This document shows, piece by piece, positions 53,218-61,078 of a DNA stretch of 64,000 nucleotides (positions within the stretch are counted from its first letter, which is position 1; each line of letters opens with the position of its first letter). The DNA is taken from NCBI GenBank assembly GCA_947169105.1, contig CAMVOL010000001.1, forward strand, positions 71,570 through 135,569, read 5' to 3'. The notes under the pieces were generated by a model that was not told the origin of the DNA, searched no databases, and worked only from the letters and a program-made list of their open reading frames with translations. Made by a program: the position numbers and the translations under genes. The stretch is from an uncultured Bacteroidales bacterium. GTDB taxonomy: Bacteria > Bacteroidota > Bacteroidia > Bacteroidales > WCHB1-69.

Positions 53218-53493
53218 ATGGCACAACAATCTGACATTAAATATCTGACCCCCATCGCGGTTGACATCAGAAAAAAGAAATATTGCCGTTTCAAAAAGAG
53301 CGGTATCAAGTACATCGACTATAAGGACGCCGAATTCCTCAAGAAATTCGTCAACGAGCAGGGACGCATCCTTCCCCGCCGCCTTACCGGTACTTCATTA
53401 AAATATCAGAAAAAAGTGGCACAGGCAGTAAAAAGAGCGAGACATCTTGCTTTACTCCCGTTCGTGACCGACAATTTGAAATCTAACAACTAA
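53218..53493 (+). CDS. rpsR: 30S ribosomal protein S18
   Basis: 91 aa. Contains [19 protein letters not shown] and [33 protein letters not shown], the S18 signature; it pairs with S6 on the ribosome platform. Lies between rpsF and rplI. Confidence 0.97.
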   Translation: MAQQSDIKYLTPIAVDIRKKKYCRFKKSGIKYIDYKDAEFLKKFVNEQGRILPRRLTGTSLKYQKKVAQAVKRARHLALLPFVTDNLKSNN

Positions 53494-53508
53494 AAGGAGG
53501 GAATCACA

Positions 53509-53964
53509 ATGGAAGTTATTTTAAAACAAGACGTTCAGAATTTGGGTTATGCCGACGACCTCGTAAAGGTGAAAGACGGCTATGCAAGAAACTATCTTAT
53601 TCCCAATCTTTTAGCCATTCCGGCTACGCCCGCTAACAAGAAAATGCTGGCTGAAACCATCAAACAACGTGCTTTCAAAGCCGAAAAGCTCCGTAAAGAA
53701 GCCGAATTCATGGCCGGTAAGATCGAAGGCCTTTCCGTCAAGATTGCCGCCAAGACTTCCGACAAGGGCACCATCTTCGGTTCGGTCACCAATGCCGACG
53801 TCGCCGAAGCCCTTATGGCTCAGCACGAAATCGAAATCGACCGCCGCAAGATCACCCTCAGCGACGACCACATCAAGGAACTGGGCAACTACACCGCCCA
53901 AGTTAACCTCCACAAAGACTTCAAAGTCTCCCTCAACATCGAGGTCGTGGCCGCCGAAGAGTAG
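53509..53964 (+). CDS. rplI: 50S ribosomal protein L9
   Basis: 151 aa. N-terminal L9 signature (MEVILKQDVQNLGYADDLVKVKDGYARNYLIP), a central helix and a C-terminal domain. Last gene of the operon, followed by a hairpin terminator at 53990-54017. Confidence 0.96.
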   Translation: MEVILKQDVQNLGYADDLVKVKDGYARNYLIPNLLAIPATPANKKMLAETIKQRAFKAEKLRKEAEFMAGKIEGLSVKIAAKTSDKGTIFGSVTNADVAEALMAQHEIEIDRRKITLSDDHIKELGNYTAQVNLHKDFKVSLNIEVVAAEE

Positions 53965-53989
53965 TCTTCCGCGAAAATTTCAAAACATG

Positions 53990-54017
53990 AAACGGGACGC
54001 AGAAATGTGCCCCGTTT
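53990..54017 (+). terminator. rplI operon terminator
   Basis: AAACGGG pairs with CCCGTTT (continuing into TTTTTT) around a 14-nt loop, 26 bp after the rplI stop. Confidence 0.8.
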
Positions 54018-54037
54018 TTTTATTGGAAAAAAATGTC

Positions 54038-54045
54038 TATTTTTG
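54038..54045 (+). promoter_or_regulatory. -7 promoter box for the 594-aa T9SS protein
   Basis: TATTTTTG, ~33 bp upstream of the ATG at 54078. It overlaps the track start (54033). Confidence 0.6.
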
Positions 54046-54077
54046 CCGCATTATTCACCCCTTTAATTTTAATGCGT

Positions 54078-55862
54078 ATGAAAAAAGTTCTATTTCTTTT
54101 CTGCTTGGCAGTCACCTGCGTGATGCTACAGGCACAGACGGTTGTCTATTCCGACAACTTCGACAGCTACACGGCAGGACAGCAACTCTGTTCGCAGAAC
54201 AACACCAACTGGACCACATGGAGCAATACGCCCGGCTCTGCCGAAGATGCAGTCATTTCCACCGAGCAGGCCAGTAGCGGCAGTAACTCCCTGAAAGTCA
54301 CAGGGACGAACGACATCATCTATCGTTTTTCCAACCAGACTTCCGGTGTATTTGACATTGAATTCAACTACTATGTCCCCTCCTCAGGAAGCGGTGCCTA
54401 CTTCAACCTGCAGCACTACTACAACCCGGGCGTGGAGTGGGCTTTCGAGAGCTTCCTCTATAACAGCGGCACCGGCTACGTCAAAATCAATGGTGCCAAC
54501 ACCAACTTCTCCTTCCCGAGCAACGCATGGTTCCCCATCAAGATCCATGTCGATCTGGACAATAACTCGGCCAGTCTTACGGTGAACAACACGGATGTCC
54601 TCACGTGGACATTCAGCAACACCGCCGATAATGCAAGCGGTATTTGCCAGCTGGGCTCCGTCAACTTCTACGCCGGTGCACCGAACAACGCCAGCGGCAC
54701 CTACTATGTGGACGATTTCGTCTTCACGGAAATCAGCGCGGCCAACGACGGAAGTTTCGTCTTCTCGCCAGAAGGCGACATCACTGTGAACGTCGCCCCC
54801 AACGTTCCCAGTACCAGCACCTACACCCTCAATCTGAGCAACCCTGGCGGCACGCCCGTCAACTACCGCATTGTGCCCGTCTATGACGTGGACGGCGGCA
54901 GTGTTGCACAGGAGGTGAGCACGCTCACCCGCGCCGGTGAAGTGACTGAAAATGGTATCCTCTTCGGCAGCACCTTCGTTGCCGCCGCCATCGGATTCCC
55001 CGCCTCCGACCTCATCAGCCAAAATCTTATCGGCATGACACTGCGCACCATTCACGTCACCTTGTCGAACGTCGATCTGATGCTCAACCCCAAAATCCAG
55101 ATTTACGATATGAACGGGATCCTCGTGGACGGCCCGGGCGAAGTGATCTATGAACAATCTTTCACCCCTGTTGAAGGCGAAAACGTTGTTTCCCTCAACA
55201 CACCCTACGTGCTCGACGGCCGCGACCTCTGGTTCGGTGTCTATTTCGAGCAGACGGAGGAGACCGCCGCGTCCGACATCCGTCCCGTCGTCGGCTGTGA
55301 TGATGCAACCAGCCCCCATCAATATGGAAACTGGTGCAAGACCTCCGTAGCTTGGGGACATCTCAACGACGGAGCTTCCTCTACCTTAACATACAACTGG
55401 GCCATTTCTGGCTATGTGGATGGTGACGGCATCATCCCGTGGATGAGCATCGCACCCACTGCACAAGGAACCATTGCCGCCAATGGTTCGGCACAGGCCA
55501 ACATCACTTTCAACATCGAACACCCCGAGCTCCCCTATTCCGGCAAACTGTACGTCTATTCCAATGACCTCAACAACGATCTTAATATCCTTAACGTCAC
55601 AGTAGTGGTAACAGATGGTGTGGAAGAGAACGAGGCCATCCGCATCAGCATCTATCCGAACCCTGCCACCGACGTGCTGAACATCGCTTCCGAAAGCATC
55701 AGCCGCGTGGAAGTCTTCAACATGGCCGGACAACGCATCTGGGAAGGCCAGTACAGCGAGAACGAAATCTCCATCGCCACCAGCAACTGGGCACCCGGCA
55801 CCTATATGGTGAAAGTGACCGCCCAAGGTACCGCCAAGGTGGAGAAGGTCCTCGTCAGATAA
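54078..55862 (+). CDS. Secreted protein with concanavalin-like N-domain and T9SS sorting domain
   Basis: 594 aa from the ATG at 54078, with signal peptide MKKVLFLFCLAVTCVMLQAQ. Residues ~22-215 (VVYSDNFDSYTAG...FDIEFNYYVPSSGSGAYFNLQHYY...PIKIHVDLDNNSASLTVNN) look like a LamG/jelly-roll carbohydrate-binding fold. Residues ~240-510 are Ig-like segments (NITFNIEHPELPYSGKLYVYSND). The last ~75 residues are a T9SS type A domain (SIYPNPATDVLNIAS...GTYMVKVTAQG). No catalytic motif is recognised. Secretion to the cell surface is likely. It is bounded by promoter and terminator as a single gene. Confidence 0.86.
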   Translation: MKKVLFLFCLAVTCVMLQAQTVVYSDNFDSYTAGQQLCSQNNTNWTTWSNTPGSAEDAVISTEQASSGSNSLKVTGTNDIIYRFSNQTSGVFDIEFNYYVPSSGSGAYFNLQHYYNPGVEWAFESFLYNSGTGYVKINGANTNFSFPSNAWFPIKIHVDLDNNSASLTVNNTDVLTWTFSNTADNASGICQLGSVNFYAGAPNNASGTYYVDDFVFTEISAANDGSFVFSPEGDITVNVAPNVPSTSTYTLNLSNPGGTPVNYRIVPVYDVDGGSVAQEVSTLTRAGEVTENGILFGSTFVAAAIGFPASDLISQNLIGMTLRTIHVTLSNVDLMLNPKIQIYDMNGILVDGPGEVIYEQSFTPVEGENVVSLNTPYVLDGRDLWFGVYFEQTEETAASDIRPVVGCDDATSPHQYGNWCKTSVAWGHLNDGASSTLTYNWAISGYVDGDGIIPWMSIAPTAQGTIAANGSAQANITFNIEHPELPYSGKLYVYSNDLNNDLNILNVTVVVTDGVEENEAIRISIYPNPATDVLNIASESISRVEVFNMAGQRIWEGQYSENEISIATSNWAPGTYMVKVTAQGTAKVEKVLVR

Positions 55863-55884
55863 CCAATATTTCCGATACAAAAAA

Positions 55885-55902
55885 GGCACGGTCAACCGTG
55901 CC
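55885..55902. terminator. Bidirectional-type terminator after the T9SS protein gene
   Basis: GGCACGG, TCAA, CCGTGCC flanked by A6 on one side and T7 on the other. Confidence 0.92.
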
Positions 55903-55923
55903 TTTTTTTGTGTGAAAATTTCG

Positions 55924-55931
55924 TACCTTTG
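55924..55931 (+). promoter_or_regulatory. -7 promoter box for the nifU-like gene
   Basis: TACCTTTG, 26 bp upstream of the ATG at 55958. Confidence 0.65.
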
Positions 55932-55957
55932 CAGCCTTATTTTTAAAACTGAAAACA

Positions 55958-56206
55958 ATGGAAAATCCGACTTTAGAAGAGAAAGTGAAAGCAATTATCG
56001 ACCAGCTCCGCCCCTACCTTCAGGCCGACGGCGGCGACATTGAGTTCGTGGAACTTACCGCCAACAATATCGTGCTGGTGCGCCTTCAGGGTGCGTGCGG
56101 CTCCTGCCCCCACGCCAAAATGACGCTGAAACAGGGCGTTGAGTCCGTCATCAGAGAACATCTTCCCGAAATTCAGGGCGTTCAGGATGTCAATTTAGGT
56201 TTCTAA
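55958..56206 (+). CDS. NifU C-terminal domain protein (Fe-S cluster scaffold/carrier)
   Basis: 82 aa, only the Nfu domain. The CxxC motif is in LQGACGSCPHAKMTLKQGVE, preceded by the YLQADGGDIEFVEL phrase. Such Nfu proteins carry 4Fe-4S clusters to targets. ychF starts 10 bp later, so the two are likely co-transcribed from the TACCTTTG promoter. Confidence 0.93.
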   Translation: MENPTLEEKVKAIIDQLRPYLQADGGDIEFVELTANNIVLVRLQGACGSCPHAKMTLKQGVESVIREHLPEIQGVQDVNLGF

Positions 56207-56216
56207 AAACAATATT

Positions 56217-57311
56217 ATGGGTTTAAAATGTGGTATTATCGGTCTTACCAACTGCGGTAAGACGACGATGTTCAATTGCATATCGAACACCAAGGCGGCC
56301 ATCACAGACTTCGCCTACAGCACCAACAAATCCAACATCGGCGTGTGCAATGTGCCCGATGAACGTTTGGCCAACATCAACACCTTCATCCAAGCTGACA
56401 AGCTGATATACGCCACCGTCGATGTGGTGGACGTGCCCGGCTTGGCCAAAGGTGCGAGCGAGGGCGAAGGTATCGGCAATGCTTTCTTGGCCGACATCCG
56501 CCAGTGCGACGCACTCATCCATGTGCTGCGCTGCTTCGACAACCCGAACCTCCCCCACGTGGAAGGTTCCGTTGATCCCGTACGCGACATCGAAATCGTG
56601 GAGTTTGAACTGCAGGTCAAGGACTTGGAACAGATCAACCGCAAAATTCAGAAGGTGGAGAAAGCGGCCAAGGTGGGCGACAAGAACGCCAAACGTGACT
56701 TGGAGGTCCTGCTGAAGTACAAGGCCCATCTCGAAAACTTCCAGAACGTCCGCACGCTCGAAGCCACCGAAGACGAAAAAGCCGTCGTAGCCGACATGAT
56801 GCTGCTGACCGACAAGCCCGTCCTGTTTGTCTGCAACGTCAACGACAACGCTCTGGAGAACAACCACTACGTCGATGCCGTCCGTGAGGCACTGAAGGGA
56901 CAAGATTGCGAAATTCTCGTCATCGCCGGAAAGCTCGAGTCGGAAATCGCCGAACTGGAGGACGAAGCCGACCGTATGGCGTTCTTGGAGGATGTAGGTC
57001 TTACCGAACCTGGTGTCAACAAAGTGATCCGCGCCGCCTATAAGTTACTGAATCTCATTTCGTTCTTCACCGTTGGTGGAAAAGAGAACCGAGCTTGGAC
57101 CATCCGTGAGGGCATGACCGCCCCGCAAGCCGCCGGCGTTATCCACAGCGACTTGGAACGCGGCTTCATCCGCGCTGAAGTCATCAAATACGAAGACCTC
57201 AAGACCCTCGGCTCCGAACTCAAGTGCAAGGAGGCCGGCAAGCTGTCGGTGGAAGGCAAAAACTACGTCGTACAAGACGGTGACATCCTCCACATCCGCT
57301 TCAACGTCTAA
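56217..57311 (+). CDS. ychF: YchF/Ola1-type P-loop ATPase
   Basis: 364 aa, normal length. YchF-type GTPase fold protein that prefers ATP and associates with ribosomes. N-terminal G1 loop GIIGLTNCGKTTMFN (family usual GLPNVGKST), G3 DVVDVPGLAKGAS and C-terminal TGS-like domain (SFFTVGGKENRAWTIREGM, then DGDILHIRFNV) are present. The G1 and adjacent switch stretch (DFAYSTNKSNIG, usual NFPFCTIEPN) diverge from the textbook version. rpoN follows after 10 bp. Confidence 0.93.
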   Translation: MGLKCGIIGLTNCGKTTMFNCISNTKAAITDFAYSTNKSNIGVCNVPDERLANINTFIQADKLIYATVDVVDVPGLAKGASEGEGIGNAFLADIRQCDALIHVLRCFDNPNLPHVEGSVDPVRDIEIVEFELQVKDLEQINRKIQKVEKAAKVGDKNAKRDLEVLLKYKAHLENFQNVRTLEATEDEKAVVADMMLLTDKPVLFVCNVNDNALENNHYVDAVREALKGQDCEILVIAGKLESEIAELEDEADRMAFLEDVGLTEPGVNKVIRAAYKLLNLISFFTVGGKENRAWTIREGMTAPQAAGVIHSDLERGFIRAEVIKYEDLKTLGSELKCKEAGKLSVEGKNYVVQDGDILHIRFNV

Positions 57312-57321
57312 AACCGATTTC

Positions 57322-58755
57322 ATGAAGATCTCCCAGAAACAGGTCCAGAGCCAGCAGCAACAGCAGCGGATGACCGCCAGCCAGCGGCAGACGATGGTCG
57401 CCCGCATTCTGGGGTCGGATATGGACCTCCGGGAAATCGTATCAAGGGAAACGGAAGAGAATCCCGCCTTGGAGCTGGAAGAGAACGACCCGACAGAAGT
57501 CCAGAACAACATTTCCCTTGACGACCTTCGTCCAAAGGAAGACAACGAATTATTAGCCAATACTTTGGAGGAGAACGACAACTGGGAACCCCGTCGCTAC
57601 GACGAGCGCACCTCGCCTGCCGAAAACACCTCGTACGAGCGTAAAAGCACCTCTTCCCACTCCTTTTACAGCGACCTACTTCGTCAGCTGGATGAAATGA
57701 GTTTGTCGGAAAAGGACAAGAAAATTGCCATTTATATCATTGGCAATCTGGAAACTACGGGGTATTTGCAACGGTCGCTGCGTGATTTGGCCGACGACCT
57801 GCTCATCACCTACGGGGAACGGGTAAGCAAAGAGGAAATGGAGCGGGTGCTGCTCACGGTGGTACAGCAGCTAGAACCCGCCGGCGTGGGAGCCCGCAAT
57901 CTGGCGGAATGTCTCGCCATCCAACTGAAACTACAGCTTTCACAAGACAACAACACTTTGATTTCCAAAGCCTTGCATATCATAGAAAACAACTTTGAGG
58001 ATTTTTCCAAAAAACAGTTTGACCAGCTGATGCGCAAGGAAGGTCTGACGAAAAGCGAGTTTACCGAGGTGTTGGAAATCATCCGGCGGCTCACTCCCCA
58101 CCCCGGCCCCGGCGAAGGCACCCAATACATCAATCCCGACTTTTTGGTGGAGATTGAAGACGGCAAGCTGAAGCTGTCGCTTGTCAACGAGTACCGTCCG
58201 AAGCTGCGCGTGAGCAAGGAGTACAACGACCTCTACAACCACTATAAGAACGCCAAGCAGACCGCCGCCGCCAACCAGTATAAGGAGCTAATAGACAAAG
58301 CGAACAACTTCATTGAAATACTTCCGGAAATCCATCAGACATTATACAACGTAATGGCCGTCATCCTCGTCATTCAGGAAAAATTCTTCATGACGGGCGA
58401 CTCCAAGCTGCTGCAACCAATGATTCTGAAGGACATCGCCGACCGCCTCAACTTGGATGAATCCACTGTATCGCGTTGCACCTCACACCGTTACGTCCAA
58501 ACCCCGTACGGGATATTCCTGCTAAAAGACCTCTTTTCCGAAGCCACCAACAAGGAAGACGGCGTGGCCGCCACGGCTCTTCGGGAACATATCCGTGAAA
58601 TCATTGACAGAGAGGACAAACGCCACCCCCTCACGGACGAAAAAATCGTGGAAATGCTTACCAACCAAGGATTCCATATCTCGCGCCGCACCGTCGCCAA
58701 GTACCGCGACCAGCTCGGCATCTCCGCAACATCCGTGAGGAAAGTTAAAAATTAA
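57322..58755 (+). CDS. rpoN: RNA polymerase sigma-54 factor RpoN
   Basis: 477 aa from the ATG at 57322 (MKISQKQVQSQQQQQRM). The N-terminal Q-rich region I is followed by an acidic linker, the core-binding region (LSEKDKKIAIYIIGNLETTGYLQRSL), the central HTH (DIADRLNLDESTVSRCTSHRYVQTPYGIFLLKDLF) and the RpoN box (ISRRTVAKYRDQLGI, near consensus ARRTVAKYR). Recognises -24/-12 promoters with AAA+ activators. No activator gene is seen in the window. Confidence 0.96.
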   Translation: MKISQKQVQSQQQQQRMTASQRQTMVARILGSDMDLREIVSRETEENPALELEENDPTEVQNNISLDDLRPKEDNELLANTLEENDNWEPRRYDERTSPAENTSYERKSTSSHSFYSDLLRQLDEMSLSEKDKKIAIYIIGNLETTGYLQRSLRDLADDLLITYGERVSKEEMERVLLTVVQQLEPAGVGARNLAECLAIQLKLQLSQDNNTLISKALHIIENNFEDFSKKQFDQLMRKEGLTKSEFTEVLEIIRRLTPHPGPGEGTQYINPDFLVEIEDGKLKLSLVNEYRPKLRVSKEYNDLYNHYKNAKQTAAANQYKELIDKANNFIEILPEIHQTLYNVMAVILVIQEKFFMTGDSKLLQPMILKDIADRLNLDESTVSRCTSHRYVQTPYGIFLLKDLFSEATNKEDGVAATALREHIREIIDREDKRHPLTDEKIVEMLTNQGFHISRRTVAKYRDQLGISATSVRKVKN

Positions 58756-58833
58756 AAGTTAAGAAGTTGAGAACTGAAAACTGAAAATTGAAAACTGAAA
58801 ACTATCCCCTGTCCCCTGAAACCTAAAACCTAA
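58756..58833. repeat. Short-period GAAAACTGAAAATT repeat before tcdA
   Basis: Imperfect ~8-bp units (GAACTGAAAACTGAAAATTGAAAACTG), then CCCCTGTCCCCTGAAACCTAAAACCTAAAA. It fills nearly all of the gap up to the ATG at 58835. Confidence 0.6.
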
Positions 58834-58834
58834 A

Positions 58835-59560
58835 ATGTGGTTACAACGAACTGATTTACTGATAGGTACAGAAGCACTAAACCGGCTTCGGACGTTGCAT
58901 GTGTTGGTGGTGGGATTAGGCGGTGTGGGGGCGTATGCGGCGGAGATGCTGTGCCGGGCGGGAGTCGGTGAAATGACCATCGTGGATGCGGATTGTGTGG
59001 AGGAGACGAACCTCAACCGGCAGCTGCTGGCGCTGACCACAACGATTGGACGGCCCAAGGCGGAAGTGATGGCGGAGCGCCTGCTGCAAATCAATCCAGA
59101 AATCAAATTGCACTGCGTACACGAGTTCATCCGCGACGAGCGGACGGTGGAGCTGTTGCAGCAGGCGCCCTACGGTTATGTGGTCGATGCCATTGACTCC
59201 ATCTCCCCGAAAGTGTTCCTGCTGTACCACGCTTTACAACGCAATCTGAAGGTGGTGTCGGCAATGGGTGCGGGTGGCAAGATGGACCCGACGCAGGTGC
59301 GGGTGGCGCCCATCGAGAAGACGTACCAGTGCCGCCTCGCGCACACCATCCGCAAGCGGCTGCACAAGATGGAGATCCGTAGCGGCTTCACGGCGGTGTT
59401 CTCTCCGGAGCCCGTGCGCGAGGGCAGCGTCCGCATCGACGCGGATCCGGAAATCAACAAATTATCGACGGTCGGCACCATCTCGTATATGCCGGCGGTG
59501 TTCGGCTGCATCTGCGCCTCAGTGGTGATACGGGATGTGGTGGACGGAAAAACCTGGTAA
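58835..59560 (+). CDS. tcdA: tRNA threonylcarbamoyladenosine dehydratase TcdA (CsdL, ThiF/MoeB family)
   Basis: 241 aa. Forms cyclic t6A37 in tRNA using ATP. ThiF-fold nucleotide loop VVGLGGVGAYAAEMLCRAGVG, then DADCVEETNLNRQLLA and VVDAIDSISPKVFLL. The C-terminal part (SYMPAVFGCICASVVIRDV) is typical of TcdA rather than MoeB or ThiF. Alone on its strand after rpoN; tail-to-tail with ybaK. Together with TrmO and QueA it gives the window several tRNA modification genes. Confidence 0.94.
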   Translation: MWLQRTDLLIGTEALNRLRTLHVLVVGLGGVGAYAAEMLCRAGVGEMTIVDADCVEETNLNRQLLALTTTIGRPKAEVMAERLLQINPEIKLHCVHEFIRDERTVELLQQAPYGYVVDAIDSISPKVFLLYHALQRNLKVVSAMGAGGKMDPTQVRVAPIEKTYQCRLAHTIRKRLHKMEIRSGFTAVFSPEPVREGSVRIDADPEINKLSTVGTISYMPAVFGCICASVVIRDVVDGKTW

Positions 59561-59568
59561 CTAATCCT

Positions 59569-60054
59569 TTACACCATCAGGTCGGCGACGGTCATGCCGA
59601 CGAGGTCGATAAGGTGCTGCGGGTTGAGCTTAAACTGCAGCCCGCGGACGCCGGCACTGACATAGATGTAGTCGAACAGCTGGCACGTCTCGTGGATGAA
59701 GGTGGGGAAGGGCTTTTTCATTCCCACGGGTGAGCAGCCGCCGCGGACATAACCCGTGAGTGGGAGCAGCTCCTTCATTGGGATGAGGTCGCAGCTCTTG
59801 TTACCAGTCACCTTGGCGGTCTTCTTCAAATCCACCTCATCGTTGCCCGGAATCACACAGACAAAATATCCCGTTTTGTCGCCTTTCAGTACCAACGTCT
59901 TGAAAACCTGATTGATGTCTTCACCAAGCTGGTCGGCGATATGCTGTGCGCCGAGGTCATTTTCATCCACCTCGTACGGAATCAATTCGTAGGGCACCTT
60001 CTTCTGGTCGAGGATGCGGCAGGCGTTGGTCTTATTGATTTTCTCTTTCGGCAT
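59569..60054 (-). CDS. ybaK: Cys-tRNA(Pro) deacylase, YbaK/EbsC family
   Basis: 161 aa from the ATG at 60054 (MPKEKINKTNACRILDQKKVPYEL). The track start at 60072 lies near the transcription start implied by the box at 60078-60085. Family core VFKTLVLKGDKTGYFVCVIPGNDEVDLKKTAKVTG, with the conserved Lys and GGCSPVGMKKPFP. Trans-edits Cys mischarged on tRNAPro. Confidence 0.94.
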   Translation of the reverse strand: MPKEKINKTNACRILDQKKVPYELIPYEVDENDLGAQHIADQLGEDINQVFKTLVLKGDKTGYFVCVIPGNDEVDLKKTAKVTGNKSCDLIPMKELLPLTGYVRGGCSPVGMKKPFPTFIHETCQLFDYIYVSAGVRGLQFKLNPQHLIDLVGMTVADLMV

Positions 60055-60077
60055 AAGGCTGTGGATTTTCAAGGGCG

Positions 60078-60085
60078 CAAAGATA
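60078..60085 (-). promoter_or_regulatory. -7 promoter box for ybaK
   Basis: TATCTTTG on the minus strand, 23 bp before the ATG at 60054. Confidence 0.6.
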
Positions 60086-60119
60086 GGGAAAATTTCAGCA
60101 TCAGCCTCCTTTGGGAAGA

Positions 60120-60152
60120 TTATACAAAAATGCGTTACGCAGATTTGTATAA
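60120..60152. repeat. 33-bp palindrome between ybaK and nadE
   Basis: TTATACAAA (60120-60128) and TTTGTATAA (60144-60152) are perfect inverted copies. An inner TGCGT/ACGCA pair lies at 60131-60141. It sits just upstream of the TATTTTTG box and the ATPase remnant, an operator-like position. Confidence 0.75.
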
Positions 60153-60165
60153 TTGAAGCTTTTAT

Positions 60166-60173
60166 TATTTTTG
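60166..60173 (+). promoter_or_regulatory. -7 promoter box upstream of the ATPase remnant and nadE
   Basis: TATTTTTG, ~127 bp upstream of the nadE ATG. Probably the original promoter of the lost ATPase gene, now serving nadE. Confidence 0.5.
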
Positions 60174-60180
60174 CAACCGA

Positions 60181-60282
60181 AATGGTTTGTCCGCACTACA
60201 GGAGAAGGACATTGTCACAAGCAGCAACGGACAGTATCATATTTACGACTACTTCCTATTTTATTGGCTAAACAAAAAGTAA
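60181..60282 (+). pseudogene. 3' remnant of an AAA-type ATPase gene (COG1672/archaeal ATPase-like)
   Basis: Reading frame without a start codon: NGLSALQEKDIVTSSNGQYH then IYDYFLFYWLNKK and a stop. This phrase matches the winged-helix end of the Bacteroidota ATP-binding proteins (ALQEKD-I...DGKY.I.D..F..WL). The rest of the gene is missing: only about 60 bp separate this piece from the palindrome. Interpretation is from memory of the family, not a search. Confidence 0.55.
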
Positions 60283-60300
60283 AAACAAAATAATTTCATT

Positions 60301-61059
60301 ATGAGTAATTTCAATGCAAAACAAGTGAAGGACCAGGTGGTTCAGTGGATCCGCGACTGGTTTGAAGAAAACGGAAAAGGCTGCAACGCTGTCATCGGCA
60401 TTTCGGGCGGCAAGGACAGCAGTGTGGTGGCCGCGCTGTGTGCGGAAGCCCTCGGCACCGACCGTGTCATCGGCGTGACCATGCCCAACGGGGTGCAGCC
60501 AGACATTGCTGACAGCCAGCAACTTATCTACCACCTCGGCATCCGCCACTGCAACGTCAATATCCACAGCACCTACAACGCGCTGATGGCCGTCGTGGAG
60601 GAGCAGCTCGCCACTCTGGATGCGGAGGTCAGCCGGCAGACCGTCATCAATATGCCGCCGCGCCTGCGTATGACCACCCTCTACGCCATCTCACAGTCGA
60701 TGAACGGCCGCGTGGCCAACACCTGCAACCTTTCAGAGGACTGGGTCGGCTACAGCACCCGCTACGGCGATGCCGCTGGTGACTTTTCGCCCCTGGGCGG
60801 CCTTACGGTGCGCGAGGTCATCGCCATCGGCAAGGAACTGGGACTGCCCACCAGTCTGGTGGAGAAAACCCCATCCGACGGTCTTACTGGCAAAAGCGAT
60901 GAAGACAACCTCGGCTTCACCTACGCCGTCCTCGACCACTACATCCGCACTGGCGAATGCCCCGACCCCAAGGTGAAAGCCCTCATTGATGACAAGCACG
61001 CAAAGAATCTCTTCAAATTGAAGCCGATTCCGCATTTTGAATATAAGGCGGATAAATAA
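60301..61059 (+). CDS. nadE: NH3-dependent NAD+ synthetase
   Basis: 252 aa. Converts deamido-NAD to NAD with ATP and ammonia; it has no glutaminase domain. The P-loop is GISGGKDSSVVAAL, and the substrate motifs NLSEDWVGYSTRYGDAAGDFSPLGGL and EKTPSDGLTGKSDED are present. Its 5' leader carries the ATPase remnant. Convergent with queA 19 bp away. Confidence 0.95.
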   Translation: MSNFNAKQVKDQVVQWIRDWFEENGKGCNAVIGISGGKDSSVVAALCAEALGTDRVIGVTMPNGVQPDIADSQQLIYHLGIRHCNVNIHSTYNALMAVVEEQLATLDAEVSRQTVINMPPRLRMTTLYAISQSMNGRVANTCNLSEDWVGYSTRYGDAAGDFSPLGGLTVREVIAIGKELGLPTSLVEKTPSDGLTGKSDEDNLGFTYAVLDHYIRTGECPDPKVKALIDDKHAKNLFKLKPIPHFEYKADK

Positions 61060-61078
61060 GAAGTAGTATTACAGTAAT

